Source: Paratinospora sagittata
Lineage: Eukaryota; Streptophyta; Magnoliopsida; Ranunculales; Menispermaceae
Length of the DNA: 64,000 bases
Assembly: GCA_035771175.1 (NCBI GenBank)
Contig: CM069611.1
Coordinates: 17,309,366-17,373,365, forward strand
Reading direction: 5' to 3'
Translations under genes and position numbers: made by a program
Notes under the pieces: model-generated
Told to the model about the DNA's origin: nothing
Database searches by the model: none
What the model saw: the letters and a program-made list of their open reading frames with translations, nothing else
In this document: piece after piece, positions 1 to 11,043 of the stretch
How the letters are laid out: each line of letters starts with the position of its first letter
Numbering within the stretch: position 1 is the first letter of the stretch

Positions 1-191
1 AATCTGGCTCAACTAGACTCGGTCTTGTCCTCAGTAACTTTAAATAGTGAACGGGAGGCAGCGGGCTGCTCTAGGCGATTGGTATTTAAGCAGACCTTGT
101 GTCTCACCTCTCAATTGGGGACTGATCTAGTTGGTCTTATTGAAAGCTATCAGCTTATACAAGTAATATTGAATGTCCTGACCTTGCACGT
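1..191. other. Sequence upstream of an LTR, unassigned
   Basis: No gene is supported here. The stretch directly precedes the LTR at 192-953 and could be the interior of the same gypsy element, cut by the window edge, or host DNA. No purine-rich tract is obvious next to the LTR, so I cannot show that it is element interior. Confidence 0.3.
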
Positions 192-953
192 TGTGACACC
201 AACCCTGATAAGGATCACCACACGTTTTCAAAGTCAGTCTAAATGTCAAGAAAAGATCAGACCAGTAGACTAGACCAGTTCATGCATTTGGCATCATACA
301 TATCACCACCTAGGGACTATGTGGTTTATGATTCATAGAATAGTTAGGAGCATTGCTCGCTATTCATTATATTTCTCTGGAAAGGGACGTACAATGAGAA
401 CCCGGCTACGCCTGGGGGGACATTTGTACGTGAATCCAGAGCATCGTTCCTGAGGAGGGACGTACAATGAGAACCTGGCTACGCCTGTGGAAGGACATTT
501 GTACGTGAACTCAGGCGATGTACGTTCATCAAACCATTACGAGACGGTGTCATGCATACATACATATTGATTGATTATGATGCTCTAATGTGTATTTAAG
601 ATATTTAATTATGAAGTTTACTTTATTAACTGTTATATTCACGAACTATTTTACCCACTGAGCGTGTTAAGCCCATTCCTTTGTTATCCAAATTCTCACA
701 AGAAATTAGGGTGGACTGGGTGCAGGTTTATGAGGCCCATATTTTGTACCCTTTATATTATTCATTGGGAATTTTGGAGAGTATGTTCCCTTGACTATGT
801 CATGTACAAATGAATTCTGAATTAAATGAAATCAGACTTGTATTGAATTGTATTTCTACTGCGTACTCTGATATTACCATTATGATAATTTGAAATGCGC
901 GCCCTGTCCGTGAGTGTATCGCCGGTTTAGGGGCGTCCGGGCGGGGTGTGACA
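192..953 (+). mobile_element. Ty3-gypsy LTR, plus orientation
   Basis: The tract starts TGTGACACCAACCC and ends CGGGGTGTGACA, so it has TG...CA ends. It aligns along its length with the reverse complement of 63332-64000, and its 3' part with the reverse complement of 55625-56170. Shared blocks include CCTGATAAGGATCACCA, the 'ccacctagggact..gtggtttatgatt' region and paired segments about the 'gggacgtacaatgagaacc' theme. No 5-bp TSD was found, so it may be the 3' LTR of an element extending left of the window rather than a solo LTR. Confidence 0.75.
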
Positions 954-1187
954 TGTATAATACATGTAATTACTATTTAGATATTCCACCTATTTACAAC
1001 AACTTTCAAGTAATCAAAATTTTTATTCAATGAGGTATTCAAATTTTACAAAAAATGCAATTTTTTTCAAGCAGACTTGTTCCAACCTTGGCAGATGAAG
1101 ATGCCTTAAACTGATGTATCTAATCGACTATCTTTCCCCTCAAATGTATTATTTCCCCTTTGGCATTTCGCAGATTCTGCATACCAT

Positions 1188-2618
1188 ATGACTGCATTTC
1201 GTCCTCTCTTCCTTCAATTCTTCGCTTGCAACAGACCAAAACTTCCTCCTTACACCATTCCTGCACGTTTCACCCACAACATCAATCCTGCCCATATTCA
1301 ATCACATTCAAGCAATCCTCCTCAATCTTTAACCAAAAACACTTTGTCTCCTGAGCAAATCATCGCTGCCCATTTGTCCAATTGCTCCACTTCGCTAGAA
1401 TTGAATCGTATACATGCCCAAATCATCCGAACTCGTATGTTGGAACGCTACCCAGCTGCATTTCATTGGAACAACATCATAAGATCCTACGTAAGGCTCG
1501 ATCACCCACATGTTGCTCTTAGAGTTTACTTCTCCATGTCAAGAACTGGCGTTTCTCCCGATTGTTACACCATTCCAATTGTTTTAAAGGCAATGTGCCA
1601 GGCTTTCGTGCTCGAACCTGGCCGCCAGCTTCATTCAATCGCTATAAAGCTTGGGCTCGAGTCGCAGGAGTTCTGCGAGACTGGTTTTATCAGTTTGTAT
1701 GCAAAAGGGGGTGAATTGGAAAATGCTCGGAAGGTGTTTGAAGAAAATCCCGAAAGAAAATTAGGTTCTTGGAATGCCATCATTGGAGGTTTTACTCATG
1801 GAGGGCATGCCAAGGAAGCAATAAGTATGTTCATTGAGCTAATGAAATGTGGGTTCAAACCCGATGATGTGACGATGGTTAGTGTAACTTCAGCGTGTGG
1901 AAGCTTGGGGGATTTGGACTTAGCTCTTCAGTTGCATAAATGCGTGTTCCAAGCGAAGAAATTAGAGTGGACAGATATATTGATGTTGAATTCGCTTATA
2001 GACATGTATGGGAAGTGTGGGAGAACTGATCTTGCATATAAGGTTTTTGAAGGTATGGTGCAACGAGATGTGTCGACATGGACGTCGTTGATCATGGGTT
2101 ATGCAATGCATGGGCAGGTGAAGGATGCACTTGAATGCTTCCGGTGCATGAGAGAAGATGAAATTAAGCCTAATCACATAACGTTTGTGGGGGTCTTGAG
2201 TGCCTGCGTGCATGGTGGAATGGTGGAAGAGGGTAGGCATTACTTTGATATGATGGCGCATAAATATGGCATGGCGCCCATGATGGAACATTATGGGGTG
2301 ATGGTGGATCTGCTTGGGCGTGCCGGGATGTTGAAGGAGGCTAAGGAGATGGTTGAGAAGATGCCAATGGAGGCGAATGCAGTGATTTGGGGAACATTGA
2401 TGGGAGCATGTGAGAAGTACGGGTGTGTGGAGATGGGGGAATGGGTGGCTAAGCATCTGCAGGAGTTAGAGCCATGGAATGATGGTGTTTATGTTGTATT
2501 ATCTAATATATATGCTAGTTTGGGTATGTGGGAAAATGTTGAAAGGGTAAGAGGGAATATGAAGGATAGAATGGTTGCTAAAATTCCTGGTTATAGCTTG
2601 GCAAAAGTTTCAAATTGA
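1188..2618 (+). CDS. PLS-class pentatricopeptide repeat protein, E subgroup
   Basis: An uninterrupted 476-residue frame without introns, typical of plant PPR genes. The N-terminus (MTAFRPLFLQFFACNRPK) is basic, hydrophobic and poor in acidic residues, suggesting an organelle, probably mitochondrial, targeting peptide. Tandem P, L and S repeats run from about residue 95 to 380; clear examples contain SWNAIIGGFTHGGHAKEAI, LNSLIDMYGKCGRTDLA and TWTSLIMGYAMHGQVKDAL. The C-terminus (WGTLMGACEKYGCVEMGE, then YVVLSNIYASLGMWENVE, ending in KIPGYSLAK) is an E/E+ region; there is no DYW deaminase domain. Such proteins bind organelle RNA and, in the E class, usually serve C-to-U editing with a DYW partner supplied in trans. 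From memory it resembles the Arabidopsis At1g77170 type (similar length, no DYW), unchecked. The start is the first ATG of the long frame. It is the only intact host gene in the window. Confidence 0.93.
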   Translation: MTAFRPLFLQFFACNRPKLPPYTIPARFTHNINPAHIQSHSSNPPQSLTKNTLSPEQIIAAHLSNCSTSLELNRIHAQIIRTRMLERYPAAFHWNNIIRSYVRLDHPHVALRVYFSMSRTGVSPDCYTIPIVLKAMCQAFVLEPGRQLHSIAIKLGLESQEFCETGFISLYAKGGELENARKVFEENPERKLGSWNAIIGGFTHGGHAKEAISMFIELMKCGFKPDDVTMVSVTSACGSLGDLDLALQLHKCVFQAKKLEWTDILMLNSLIDMYGKCGRTDLAYKVFEGMVQRDVSTWTSLIMGYAMHGQVKDALECFRCMREDEIKPNHITFVGVLSACVHGGMVEEGRHYFDMMAHKYGMAPMMEHYGVMVDLLGRAGMLKEAKEMVEKMPMEANAVIWGTLMGACEKYGCVEMGEWVAKHLQELEPWNDGVYVVLSNIYASLGMWENVERVRGNMKDRMVAKIPGYSLAKVSN

Positions 2619-3310
2619 GAAATGAAAGTTATATTCTTTTTCTCTGTTCATACTTTGTGGATTTCCTGGCTTCAGAATCTGGTCATTAATGGATTCTTCT
2701 CTTAATTTGGAGATCTGCCTGTGGAAGATTAATCCAATGGTACGGCCCTTACATTTTATCTGATCTTGACTTTGTATTTGAAAAATGATTACTTACAAAT
2801 GTTGTGATATTGTCACTTTTTTCTTAATGCATTAAAGCTTCTCAAAGAACATTCCTGACAGGGTCCTAATGCATTGGAAACTACAAACTATTTTTATCTG
2901 ATACTTGAAGCTATGTTTGTCCTGGAGTAAAAAAAAATGTTATAGAAATGTTTGATGCTTTAGAGCATATGGAAAAAATTGCATATTACTTATTTTATTG
3001 AATCTGTGTCAAATGACATCTTTTGATTTGAACAACTGGTGTTTAGAAAATAGATTTGTAGCCGTTATGCCTGACACATTATATTACTGGACTTGATTTG
3101 AAGTCTAAATGGGTAGCGTGTAGAATGCATATGATTGTTGTTGATGTTGATTGCCTTAAAAACCTTAAGAATGGTTAGCTGAAATATTTTAAAACTCCTT
3201 ATGGTATTGAACCCTTAAAAGATTGGGATGGAATAAATACACTTTTAAAAATGATGGAGTTTAAAATAAAATATCCCTATCATAGGTTGAGTAGGATATT
3301 TTTTATTCAT

Positions 3311-3396
3311 TGCACTTTGAATGAATAAAAGACTTGCATCATGTTACATTGCAAAATTGCACTTTGAATGAATAAAAGACTTGCATCATGTTACAT
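3311..3396. repeat. Two-copy tandem duplication, 47-bp period
   Basis: The phrase TGCACTTTGAATGAATAAAA and the following 19 bases occur at 3311 and again at 3358, joined by a short spacer. The copies look identical, so the duplication appears recent. Both carry an AATAAA hexamer. Confidence 0.85.
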
Positions 3397-3869
3397 GTCA
3401 ATGTAAACACTAATTAAGATTAAAATCTTTACTATAAAATCTTAAACTGAAAAAATAATGACCTTGATTGGTCTCCCGACTTTCACATATCTTCTAAATG
3501 ATTTTTTAGTATTTTCTTCTGTTAGGCAGAGCCCACAAGTAGGTGAGCCCCTTCTGGCCATGTTATCTGGAAAAGGGTAAAATCCCATTTCTAGTGACTT
3601 TGATTAGTCGGAGAGTGAGGTTGTTATTTTAGAAAATAACTACTAAAATTCTGTTTGACGGAAGTAGTGTTATAATATTTAAAAGACCGTTTCTAGTCTA
3701 GCAACAATTTTAATTTTTAACCTGTGATTTTTCATCAAGTCTCATGCTTGACATGATTGTCGTATAGATTGAAAGATCTTTTATTAGTTTGAGGTTGTTC
3801 GATTGAAGTGAATGAATAGCTCATATATGCTGCATGATTTGGGATTATTCATCATCATGTCATTTAAGG

Positions 3870-4860
3870 TTTTAAAATTTGAGAGGCGTAATCAAAACAG
3901 TTTTTCATTATGAGGCTTAAGTGTAATTCTCCAGGGTGTAAGTCTCATATTTTTATAAAAAAAAAACATAAATTTTTTATAACAATTCTAAAAAATTCAA
4001 ATATCATTTATAGATAGATTAATATGAAATGTAAGTAACTTGAGCTATTTTTATGTATGCTTACCTTATCACATAACAATGTCAGGCCCGCAAGACACAA
4101 ACTTCATATATCTATTGCTTCAGTTATAATATACATTACTAAAACTTAGTGTGCATATATTATAAGTCAAGATTTTTATATCAAAGAAAGAAACTAGTAG
4201 AAACTTAACAAATATAAAATGTAACAATATACCACTTTGGTAGTTCTCAGTTTTCACATTCTCTAGTAACTCAAAAACAGTTTCTAACTTCTTTTTATTA
4301 TATTTGACAAGGCCTTGTTCAATAAACTCATAGAAACAATTGGCATCAGAATTTCACCTGGTAATAATATATGTAGTCTATAAGTTTAGGCTTTGAGTTT
4401 CAAAACTTTGATATCTCCAAATAATTAATATTAGAACTTTAAGGAATAAAAAGAACTACCATGCATGTTTATTGGAATGTCAATTGAAGTGTTTTGGAAA
4501 AAAATGGAAAATTTAAATAGGAAAAATGTCTTAGAGTTTAAGCCTGGAGTTTCAAAGCTTAGATCTCTCCTAAATAATTAAAATTAGAAACTTGAGAAAT
4601 AAAAACGAACTTGCATGTTTGTTCTAATTTCAGTTGAAGTGTTTTAGAAACGAATAGGAAGATATTAAATTGAAAAAAAAGGGCTTATGGTGACATATGG
4701 TGAGGCGTAAGCCTTACATAGCGTTGAGGTATAAGCCTAGTGTAGATGAGGCATAGCCACAAGAGAATGCTATTGAGGCTTAAGCCTTAAAAGGCGGTTT
4801 TCAATAGTCTCGAGCCAAGGCGAGCCTTAAGGTGTAAGACCAATGGATTTTTAAGACTGA
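3870..4860. repeat. Degenerate dispersed repeat rich in GCTTAAGCC / AGGCGTAAGCC
   Basis: Variants of 'gaggcgtaa', 'gaggcttaagcc' and 'gcgagccttaagg' recur near both ends of this AT-rich block (3887, 3913, 4692-4710, 4770-4800, 4815-4835). This resembles decayed non-autonomous DNA transposons common in plants. No clean terminal inverted repeat or TSD could be fixed, so the limits are approximate and the class is not assigned. Confidence 0.3.
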
Positions 4861-4966
4861 GTCGAAGTGAAATAATGTTGTCCAAGCAAATGATATATGA
4901 AATTGATGATTTCATGATCCCGCATGATGTGACATTTACAATCTACATTTTGGCCTTTGATCAAAA

Positions 4967-5343
4967 TGTTGTGCGGAATCGAAGTAAATCATGAAAGAAA
5001 AAATAAGACAACAAATTTAACGTGGTTCGGCAAATTGCCTTCATCCACGGGAGGCAGCACTCTTTTATTAGAGCACCCTTAGGTGGATCTTACAGATTGG
5101 ATCTCTTAATAGATCTCTCATAATAGAACTCTCTGATTCTCAGGAATAATTTTCAAGAATGAAATTAGGTTCTATTTATAGGAGTATATAGGGGTATTTG
5201 GGTAATTAAAATAATATATTTTAATTTACTAATTTCAACGAAATCAGCGCAGCCGGTTGGTGGAAATGGTGGGTTGGTGGCCGCCCTCGTGGGCGGCCAC
5301 CAACCCAATCTTTTCCTTTCTTTAATTTGAGGTGGACCCCACA
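4967..5343 (-). repeat. 3' LTR of the copia element
   Basis: 377 bp, starting TGTTGTGCGGAATCG and ending GGTGGACCCCACA. It matches 10661-11038 with roughly a dozen visible differences, so the insertion is neither new nor ancient. It carries the 'aacgtggttcggc' block frequent in plant copia LTRs and a GGTTGGTGGCCGCC / GGGCGGCCACCAACC hairpin near 5271-5306. Confidence 0.92.
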
Positions 5344-5448
5344 AATCTCCACCTCCACCTCATGTGGAACAGGACTCCTCCACACCTGCAATCTCTCTAT
5401 AGATAGCAAGCTTCCTTCAAAAAACTGTTGCTGCCTCCATTAGTGCCT

Positions 5449-6482
5449 TTAGGCACTCCGAGCTCGTGAGATGTTGATCAAGTCCAAACAATGTTGGAAC
5501 TTGATCCCTGTAACCACCTTTGTAAGCATATCTGCAGGGTTATCTGAAGTCTTGATCTTTTGCAGAAGAATACTCCCTTCTTCTACTATTTCTCGAACAA
5601 AATGAAAACGAACATCAATATGCTTCGTTCGACTGTGATGAACTTGGTTCTTCGCCAGACAAATGGCACTCTGGCTGTCGCAGAAAACTTCAACATTCTT
5701 CTGCACAATTCCCAAGTCTTTAGTCAATCCATGAAGCCAAATTGCTTCCTTGAAAGCTTCTGTTACTGCCATGTACTCTGCCTCTGTTGTAGACAAAGCA
5801 ACTGTTGACTGTAGTGTTGATCTCCAACTTACTGGTCCTCCTGCCATAGTAAAAACATAACCAGTAGTAGATCTGCGCTTGTCAAGATCTCCAGCATAGT
5901 CCGAATCCACATATCCGACTAGATGCTTACAACTTTTCGTATCTCTCTCGAACTTTAAACCAATATCCACAGTACCATGAATATACCGTAGAATCCACTT
6001 CACTGCTTGCCAGTGGCCTTTACCGGGGTTGTGCATGTAACGACTTACCATACTTACAACATGTCAAATGTCAGGTCTCGTACACACCATAGCATACATC
6101 AAGGCACCAACTGCATTTGCATATGGAATATTCTCCATTTGCTTCTTCTGATCTTCGGAATTTGGTGACATTGATGAACTTAGCTTGAAATGTGGTGCCA
6201 ATGGTGTGCTCACAGGTTTTGTGTCATTGCCAATGCCAAAAGTTTGAAGAACTTTCTTCAAATACTGAGTCTGATTCAAACAGATTGTGCTTTTGGCCCT
6301 GTCTCGAGTTATCTCCATCCCGAGAATTTTTCTAGCCTCTCCAAGATCCTTCATTTCAAACTCTGAGCTCAATTGAGCCTTCAGCTTGTTGATCTCCACC
6401 TTGCTTTTAGATGCGATTAACATATCATCTACATATAAAAGCAAATAGATAAATGTACCATCTTGAAGTTTGCGATAGTAGA
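5449..6482 (-). pseudogene. copia Pol C-terminal part: end of RT and RNase H
   Basis: The minus strand encodes the RT palm with catalytic YVDD (LLLYVDDMLIASKSK), the connection (TRPDI), and RNase H with VGYVDSDYAGDLDKRRSTTG, AEYMAVTEA and FCDSQSAICLAKN, ending in the usual HVDIRFHF-like block and ADMLTK. One in-frame TGA after TRPDI (near 6060) splits it. The RNase H frame is otherwise open for 200 residues. The upstream part of RT is missing here because the element was rearranged at about 6483, where the strand of coding flips. Confidence 0.9.
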
Positions 6483-8659
6483 CAACAATACCTGCCAAAC
6501 AAAGGGTATTGGAACTATACGCCTAAAGATGCATGACGGTACAACAAGACGGCTCACGGACGTCAGATATGTCCCAGATCTGAAGAAAAATCTGATCTCC
6601 CTAGGAGTCCTTGATTCCAGCGGTTACAAAGTAACCATTGAAGGTGGAGTTCTGAAGGTTGTACGTGGAGCATTCTTGGCCATGAAGGGTACTTAGAAAG
6701 GAAATCTCTATTTCCTTGACGGACACACAGTAATCGGAAGTGTATCAGCTTGCACCAGTTCTAATGATGTTTCATCAGACACTTCCCGACTTTGGCACAT
6801 GCGGCTCGGACATGTTGGAGAAAAGGCTCTTCAAACCTTGATAAAGTAAGGTTCTCTGAAAAGTGCAAAGACCGGGAAACTTGACTTCTGCGAGCACTGT
6901 ATCTTACGCAAGCAGACGCGAGTCAAGTTTGGCACTGCAATCCACCGCACAAAAGGAACATTGGATTATGTTCATACCGACGTTTGGGGACCCTCTCAAA
7001 ATGCTTCATTGGGAGGTAAACGTTGGTTTATTACTTTCATTGATGATTTCTCACGCTATGTTTGGGTTTATACCATGAAGCATAAAGATGAAGTGCTCGA
7101 TATCTTTCTTATATGGAAGAAAATGGTAGAAACTCAAACGGGAAGGAAGATTAAGAGGCTCAGATCTGATAATGGAGGAGAATACAAGTCAGACCCATTT
7201 CAGAAAATTTGTGAGAATGAAGGGATAGTCAGACATTTCACAGTCCCAGGCACGCCACAACAAAACGGTGTTGCTGAACGCATGAATCGTACTTTGGTAG
7301 ATAAAGTTCGCTGCATGTTATCTCATTCTGGACTAAGCAAGGCATTTTGGGCTGAAGCTTTGTCATATGCCTCTCATATCATCAATAGACTTCCTGCAAC
7401 AGCACTAGATGGCAAAACTCCCAAGGAGGTATGGTCTGGACACTCCGTTTTAGATTATAATTCTTTGCGCATTTTTGGATGCACTGCATATTTCCATGTG
7501 AAGGAATCCAAACTGGATCCTAAGTCCAAGAAAGCAATTTTCATGGGCTTTAGTGAAGGAGTTAAGGCTTTCCGACTATGGAACCCTGAGTCAAAGAAGA
7601 TTGTACAAAGTCGAGATGTAACTTTTGACGAATCTGTGATGTTAAAGCATACAGTTTCTGATAAAGAAAATCGAGATCCAGATATGCCTTAGCAGGTGGA
7701 GTTAGATATTCCAGTAACTCCTGACAAGTCAGCAGAGATATCCAACCATCCTGAAGAAGACGAGAAGGAAATCTCAGTTGAGGTGGAGGCTCCAGGACCA
7801 CACATCAGACAACAACCAGAATCAATTGCCACTAGTCGACCAAGAAGAGAAATCCGCAAACCGGCTCGGTACACTGACATGGTTGCATATGCATTACCAG
7901 TCACCGGAGATGATATTCCATACAATTACAAAGATGCTATTCAGAGTATGGAAAGTGATAAGTGGAAAATGGCAATGAATGAGGAGATGAAATCACTCCA
8001 TCAGAATCAGATTTGGAAGTTGGTTCCACTTCCGAAAGGAAAGAAACCAATAGGCTGCAAATGGGTTTTCGCAAAGAAGGAAGGCTCTCCTAGCACAGAC
8101 GATATCCGGTACAAAGCCAGACTGGTAGCAAAAGGCTACGCTCAGAGGGAAGGAATTGACTACAATGAGGTATTCTCACCTGTTGTTAAACATTCGTCAA
8201 TTCGAATATTATTGGCTTTGGTTGCACAGTTTGATCTCGAGTTAGCCCAACTCGATGTCAAAACTGCTTTTCTGCATGGTAATTTGGAAGAAGAGATATA
8301 TATGTCTCAACCAGAAGGATTCAAAGTACCAGGAAGAGAGAATTGGACTTGCAAGTTGAGCAAGTCATTGTATGGCCTTAAGCAGTCACCGAGACAGTGG
8401 TACAAGCGATTTGACAGCTTCATCCAAAGGCAAAAATATACCCGGAGTCAGTTTGATCATTGTGTCTACTATCGCAAACTTCAAGATGGTACATTTATCT
8501 ATTTGCTTTTATATGTAGATGATATGTTAATCGCATCTAAAAGCAAGGTGGAGATCAACAAGCTGAAGGCTCAATTGAGCTCAGAGTTTGAAATGAAGGA
8601 TCTTGGAGAGGCCAGAAAAATTCTCGGGATGGAGATAACTCGAGACAGGGCCAAAAGCA
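6483..8659 (+). pseudogene. Inverted copia Pol core: protease end, integrase, RT
   Basis: In plus orientation, opposite to the rest of the element, lie the end of the protease region (MHDGTTRRLTDVRYVPDL), a GAG-pre-integrase HHCC finger (LWHMRLGHVG..FCEHC), the integrase core (DYVHTDVWGP, IDDFSRYVWVY, RLRSDNGGEY, PGTPQQNGVAERMNRT: D, D and E present), and RT (WVFAKKEG, AQLDVKTAFLHGNLEEEIYM, LYGLKQSPRQWY, YVDD). Stops at about 6694, 6847 and 7690 break it. It ends at RDRAKS and runs straight into a gag fragment. The last 195 bp duplicate, in inverse orientation, the RT sequence at 6290-6482. Confidence 0.9.
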
Positions 8660-8817
8660 TAGAGAACCGACTCTACCTGAAAAAGAAGCTCTTTTGTTTT
8701 GAGTACAAGAAAGGTACTCCCATGATTGCGCATCTTGATAATTTCAACAAGATTCTCGCTGATCTACTAAATCTTGATGTTGACCCTCTTGATGAGGATA
8801 AGGCACTATTGTTGTTG
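8653..8817 (+). repeat. Inverted duplicate of a gag segment
   Basis: About 165 bp coding IENRLYLKKKLF...DEDKALLLL on the plus strand are the reverse complement of 9313-9477 in the resident gag, with only a few differences. The segment is fused in frame behind RT through a shared AAAAGCA and ends at a shared TATTGTTGTT. Confidence 0.88.
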
Positions 8818-9797
8818 CCCATGAGCACGACTCCTCCATCGAACTCATCCAATTTTGAGAACCAATGTTGATTCGGACACATATTATAGGAACAGCCGGA
8901 ATCTAATATCCATCTATCAGACTGATTGTCTATAGATGAAACGGAGAAAACAGAATCTTCTTCAGCCTTCTGTGCCACATTTGCAGTTGTCTTGTCCTTA
9001 TTTGGACAATCTTTCTTCCAGTGCCCCTTTTGGTGACAATAGGCACATTCATCCTTTGCAAGACGTTGACGTGATGAAGGTTCTTGTGACTTTGAGCGAG
9101 ATCGGCCTCGCCCACTGGATCTATCAGATCTGTTGTTAGCCCTGCCTCTAGATACCGTCAAGGCTTCTGGTGATGCGTCCTTGTTATCGCGTTGGTCCTT
9201 CCTTCGATACTCGTTGTTCACCAAAGCATTTGAAACATCACTAAATTTAACAGCATCTTTACCATATAGCAAAGTTGTTGTTAAATGTTCATAACTTTCA
9301 GGCAAAGAGTTTAACAACAATAGTGCCTTATCCTCATTAAGAGGGTCAACATCAAGATTTAGTAGATCAGCGAGAATCTTGTTGAAATTATCAAGATGCG
9401 CAATCATGGGAGTACCTTTCTTGTACTCAAAACGAAAGAGCTTCTTTTTCAGGTAGAGTCGGTTCTCTATGCTTTTTGTCATGTACTTGTCCTCCAGTTT
9501 CTTCCAGAGACTTGATGCCATAGTCTCTTTCATGACAAAGTACTTCTGATCCTTCGCCAAACAGAGTCGGATTGTGCCACAAGCTTGACGATTTACAAAA
9601 TTCCAATCATCATTGGACATATCCTTGGGCTTGGCTTCCAAGGCGATATGTGATCCTTCCCTGAATAGTAGATCTTGAACTTCGCATTGCCACATGCCAA
9701 AGTTGTTGCTGCCGTTGAATTTCTCCACCTCGAACTTTGCATTGGACATCGAACTTCTTTGCCAAGGGTTGCTTGTGCTTGGGATTTCTTCCGCCAT
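8818..9797 (-). pseudogene. copia Gag and start of protease
   Basis: The ATG at 9797 starts MAEEIPSTSNPWQ. The Gag region (KFNGSNNFGMWQ, KYMTKSIENRLYLKKKLF, LLNSLPESYEHLTTTLLYGK) is followed by a basic linker and a zinc knuckle CAYCHQKGHWKKDC (CX2CX4HX4C), then the protease opening LDSGCSYNM. The frame stays open to about 8830, where real protease sequence ends at the rearrangement junction (LMGNN); the ORF continues only through antisense gag. Gag would form the particle and package RNA; the protease is incomplete here. Confidence 0.9.
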
Positions 9798-9964
9798 TAA
9801 GACCGAAGATATGTATGACGCCGAAAAGTGCTTAAAAAATGATAAACAGCTCCAACTAAGCTATATCAATAACTTAGGAGCTGAATCTGGAGAAACTAAT
9901 TGCACGGTTGCGTCCGGAACGGTCGAAAATGGTGGAAACGAGTCTAACTTTGTTGAAATCAGGC

Positions 9965-10440
9965 GGATGAATAGTATCAGGTCGGGATGAATAGTATCGG
10001 GTCGGGATAAATAGTATCAGGCCGGATAAACAGTGTCGGACTGTGATGAACAGTATCGGGCTGTGATAAACAGTATCAGCCGAACCGGGCTGGGCCGGTA
10101 TGAACAGTTCGGAATGAGTGGGCTGGGCCAGACTGTGTGGGCTGGACCGCGGATGAACAGTTCAGACTGTACGGGCTGTATCGGAGATGGGCTTAAATGA
10201 ACAGTGTCGGGCTGAGTCTGCTGGGCCGAGATGAACAGTATCAGACTGTGATGAACAGTATCGGACTGTGATGAACAGTATCGGACTGTGATGAACAGCA
10301 TCAGACTGTGATGAACAGTGTCGGACTGTGATGAACAGTGTCGGACTGATGAACAGTATCGGCTGAACCGGGTCTGGGTCGTGGGTCGGATTCTGATCGG
10401 ATGAACAGTTCCGGGATGAACAGCGCCGGCAAACGCTGTA
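9965..10440. repeat. GATGAACAGTATCGGACTGT minisatellite in the copia leader
   Basis: At least fifteen imperfect copies of an 18-21 bp unit (GATGAACAGTATCGGACTGT and variants with AATAGTATC or AACAGTGTC) lie between the 5' LTR and gag. Units are most regular at 10230-10350 and more diverged on both sides. The long open frames across it on the minus strand are by-products of the period and are not called as genes. Confidence 0.88.
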
Positions 10441-10644
10441 CAAGGATCAAACTTTGATCGGCTCCTAGGAACTCGTTTCTTGTCCGTTTTTCTCACCGTT
10501 TGTTGCGTTGGACTCCTGAAAACAAGAGCTACCTCCACGGGTGATCAGAAAACAGTTCCGATTACTGTTGCAGAATCTCGAAAATTTCGACGCTGTTTCA
10601 AAAAATTCGACAGAGGGTCCGTTTTTCTTCCAAAGCTTCACCTA

Positions 10645-10657
10645 GGCTTTGATACCA
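10645..10657 (-). other. Primer binding site, tRNA-iMet type
   Basis: Minus-strand TGGTATCAAAGCC begins three bases inside the 5' LTR. It matches the TGGTATCAGAGC complement of plant initiator tRNA-Met with one change, and fixes the element's orientation. Confidence 0.88.
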
Positions 10658-10660
10658 ATT

Positions 10661-11038
10661 TGTTGTGTGGAATCGAAGTAAAGCATGAAAGAAAAAATAA
10701 GACAATAAATTTAACGTAGTTCGGCAAATTGTCTACGTCTACGAGAGGCAGCACTCTTTTATTAGATCACCCTTAGGTGGATCTTACAGATTGGATCTCT
10801 TAATAGATCTCTCATAATAGAACTCTCTGATTCTCAGGAATAATTTTCAAGAATGAAATTAGGTTCTATTTATAAGAGTATATATGGGTATTTGGGTAAT
10901 TAAAATAATATATTTTAATTTACTAATTTCAACGAAATCAGCGCTGCCGGTTGGTGAAATGGTGGGTTGGTGGCCGCCCTCGTGGGCGGCCACCAACCCA
11001 ATCTTTTCCTTTCTTTAATTTGAGGTATACCCCACACA
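10661..11038 (-). repeat. 5' LTR of the copia element
   Basis: It starts TGTTGTGTGGAATCG and ends in CCCCACACA; direct partner of 4967-5343. TSD CAAAA follows at 11039-11043. Confidence 0.92.
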
Positions 11039-11043
11039 CAAAA

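Larger units (their letters stand above)
2619..4966. other. Gene-free stretch downstream of the PPR gene
   Basis: AT-rich DNA with frequent stops in all frames. It should include the PPR 3' UTR; AATAAA-like signals occur near 3231 and 3328. I see a 47-bp tandem duplication (3311-3396), a degenerate GCTTAAGCC-type repeat (about 3870-4860), and then the copia element. No RNA gene was recognised. Confidence 0.6.
4967..11038 (-). mobile_element. Ty1-copia retrotransposon, internally rearranged
   Basis: Two direct LTRs (4967-5343 and 10661-11038) bracket gag, protease, integrase, RT and RNase H sequence. TSD CAAAA lies at 4962-4966 and 11039-11043. The tRNA-iMet binding site beside the right LTR and the purine tract (about 5344-5362 on the minus strand) beside the left LTR show that the element runs on the minus strand. 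gag (8818-9797) and the RT end/RNase H (5449-6482) are minus-strand as expected, but the segment 6483-8817 lies inverted. Stop codons break the pol frame in several places. The family is Tork/TNT1-like from the gag and integrase wording, from memory. Confidence 0.92.

Noticed and set aside
1962..2456. 164-residue open frame opposite the PPR gene
   Set aside because: It is fully antisense to the PPR repeats; His/Leu-rich composition mirrors the repeat codons and no domain is visible.
10017..10538. 173-residue minus-strand frame with Ser-Asp-Thr-Val-His repeats
   Set aside because: It is the translation of the copia leader minisatellite; the period keeps frames open and it precedes the real gag start at 9797.
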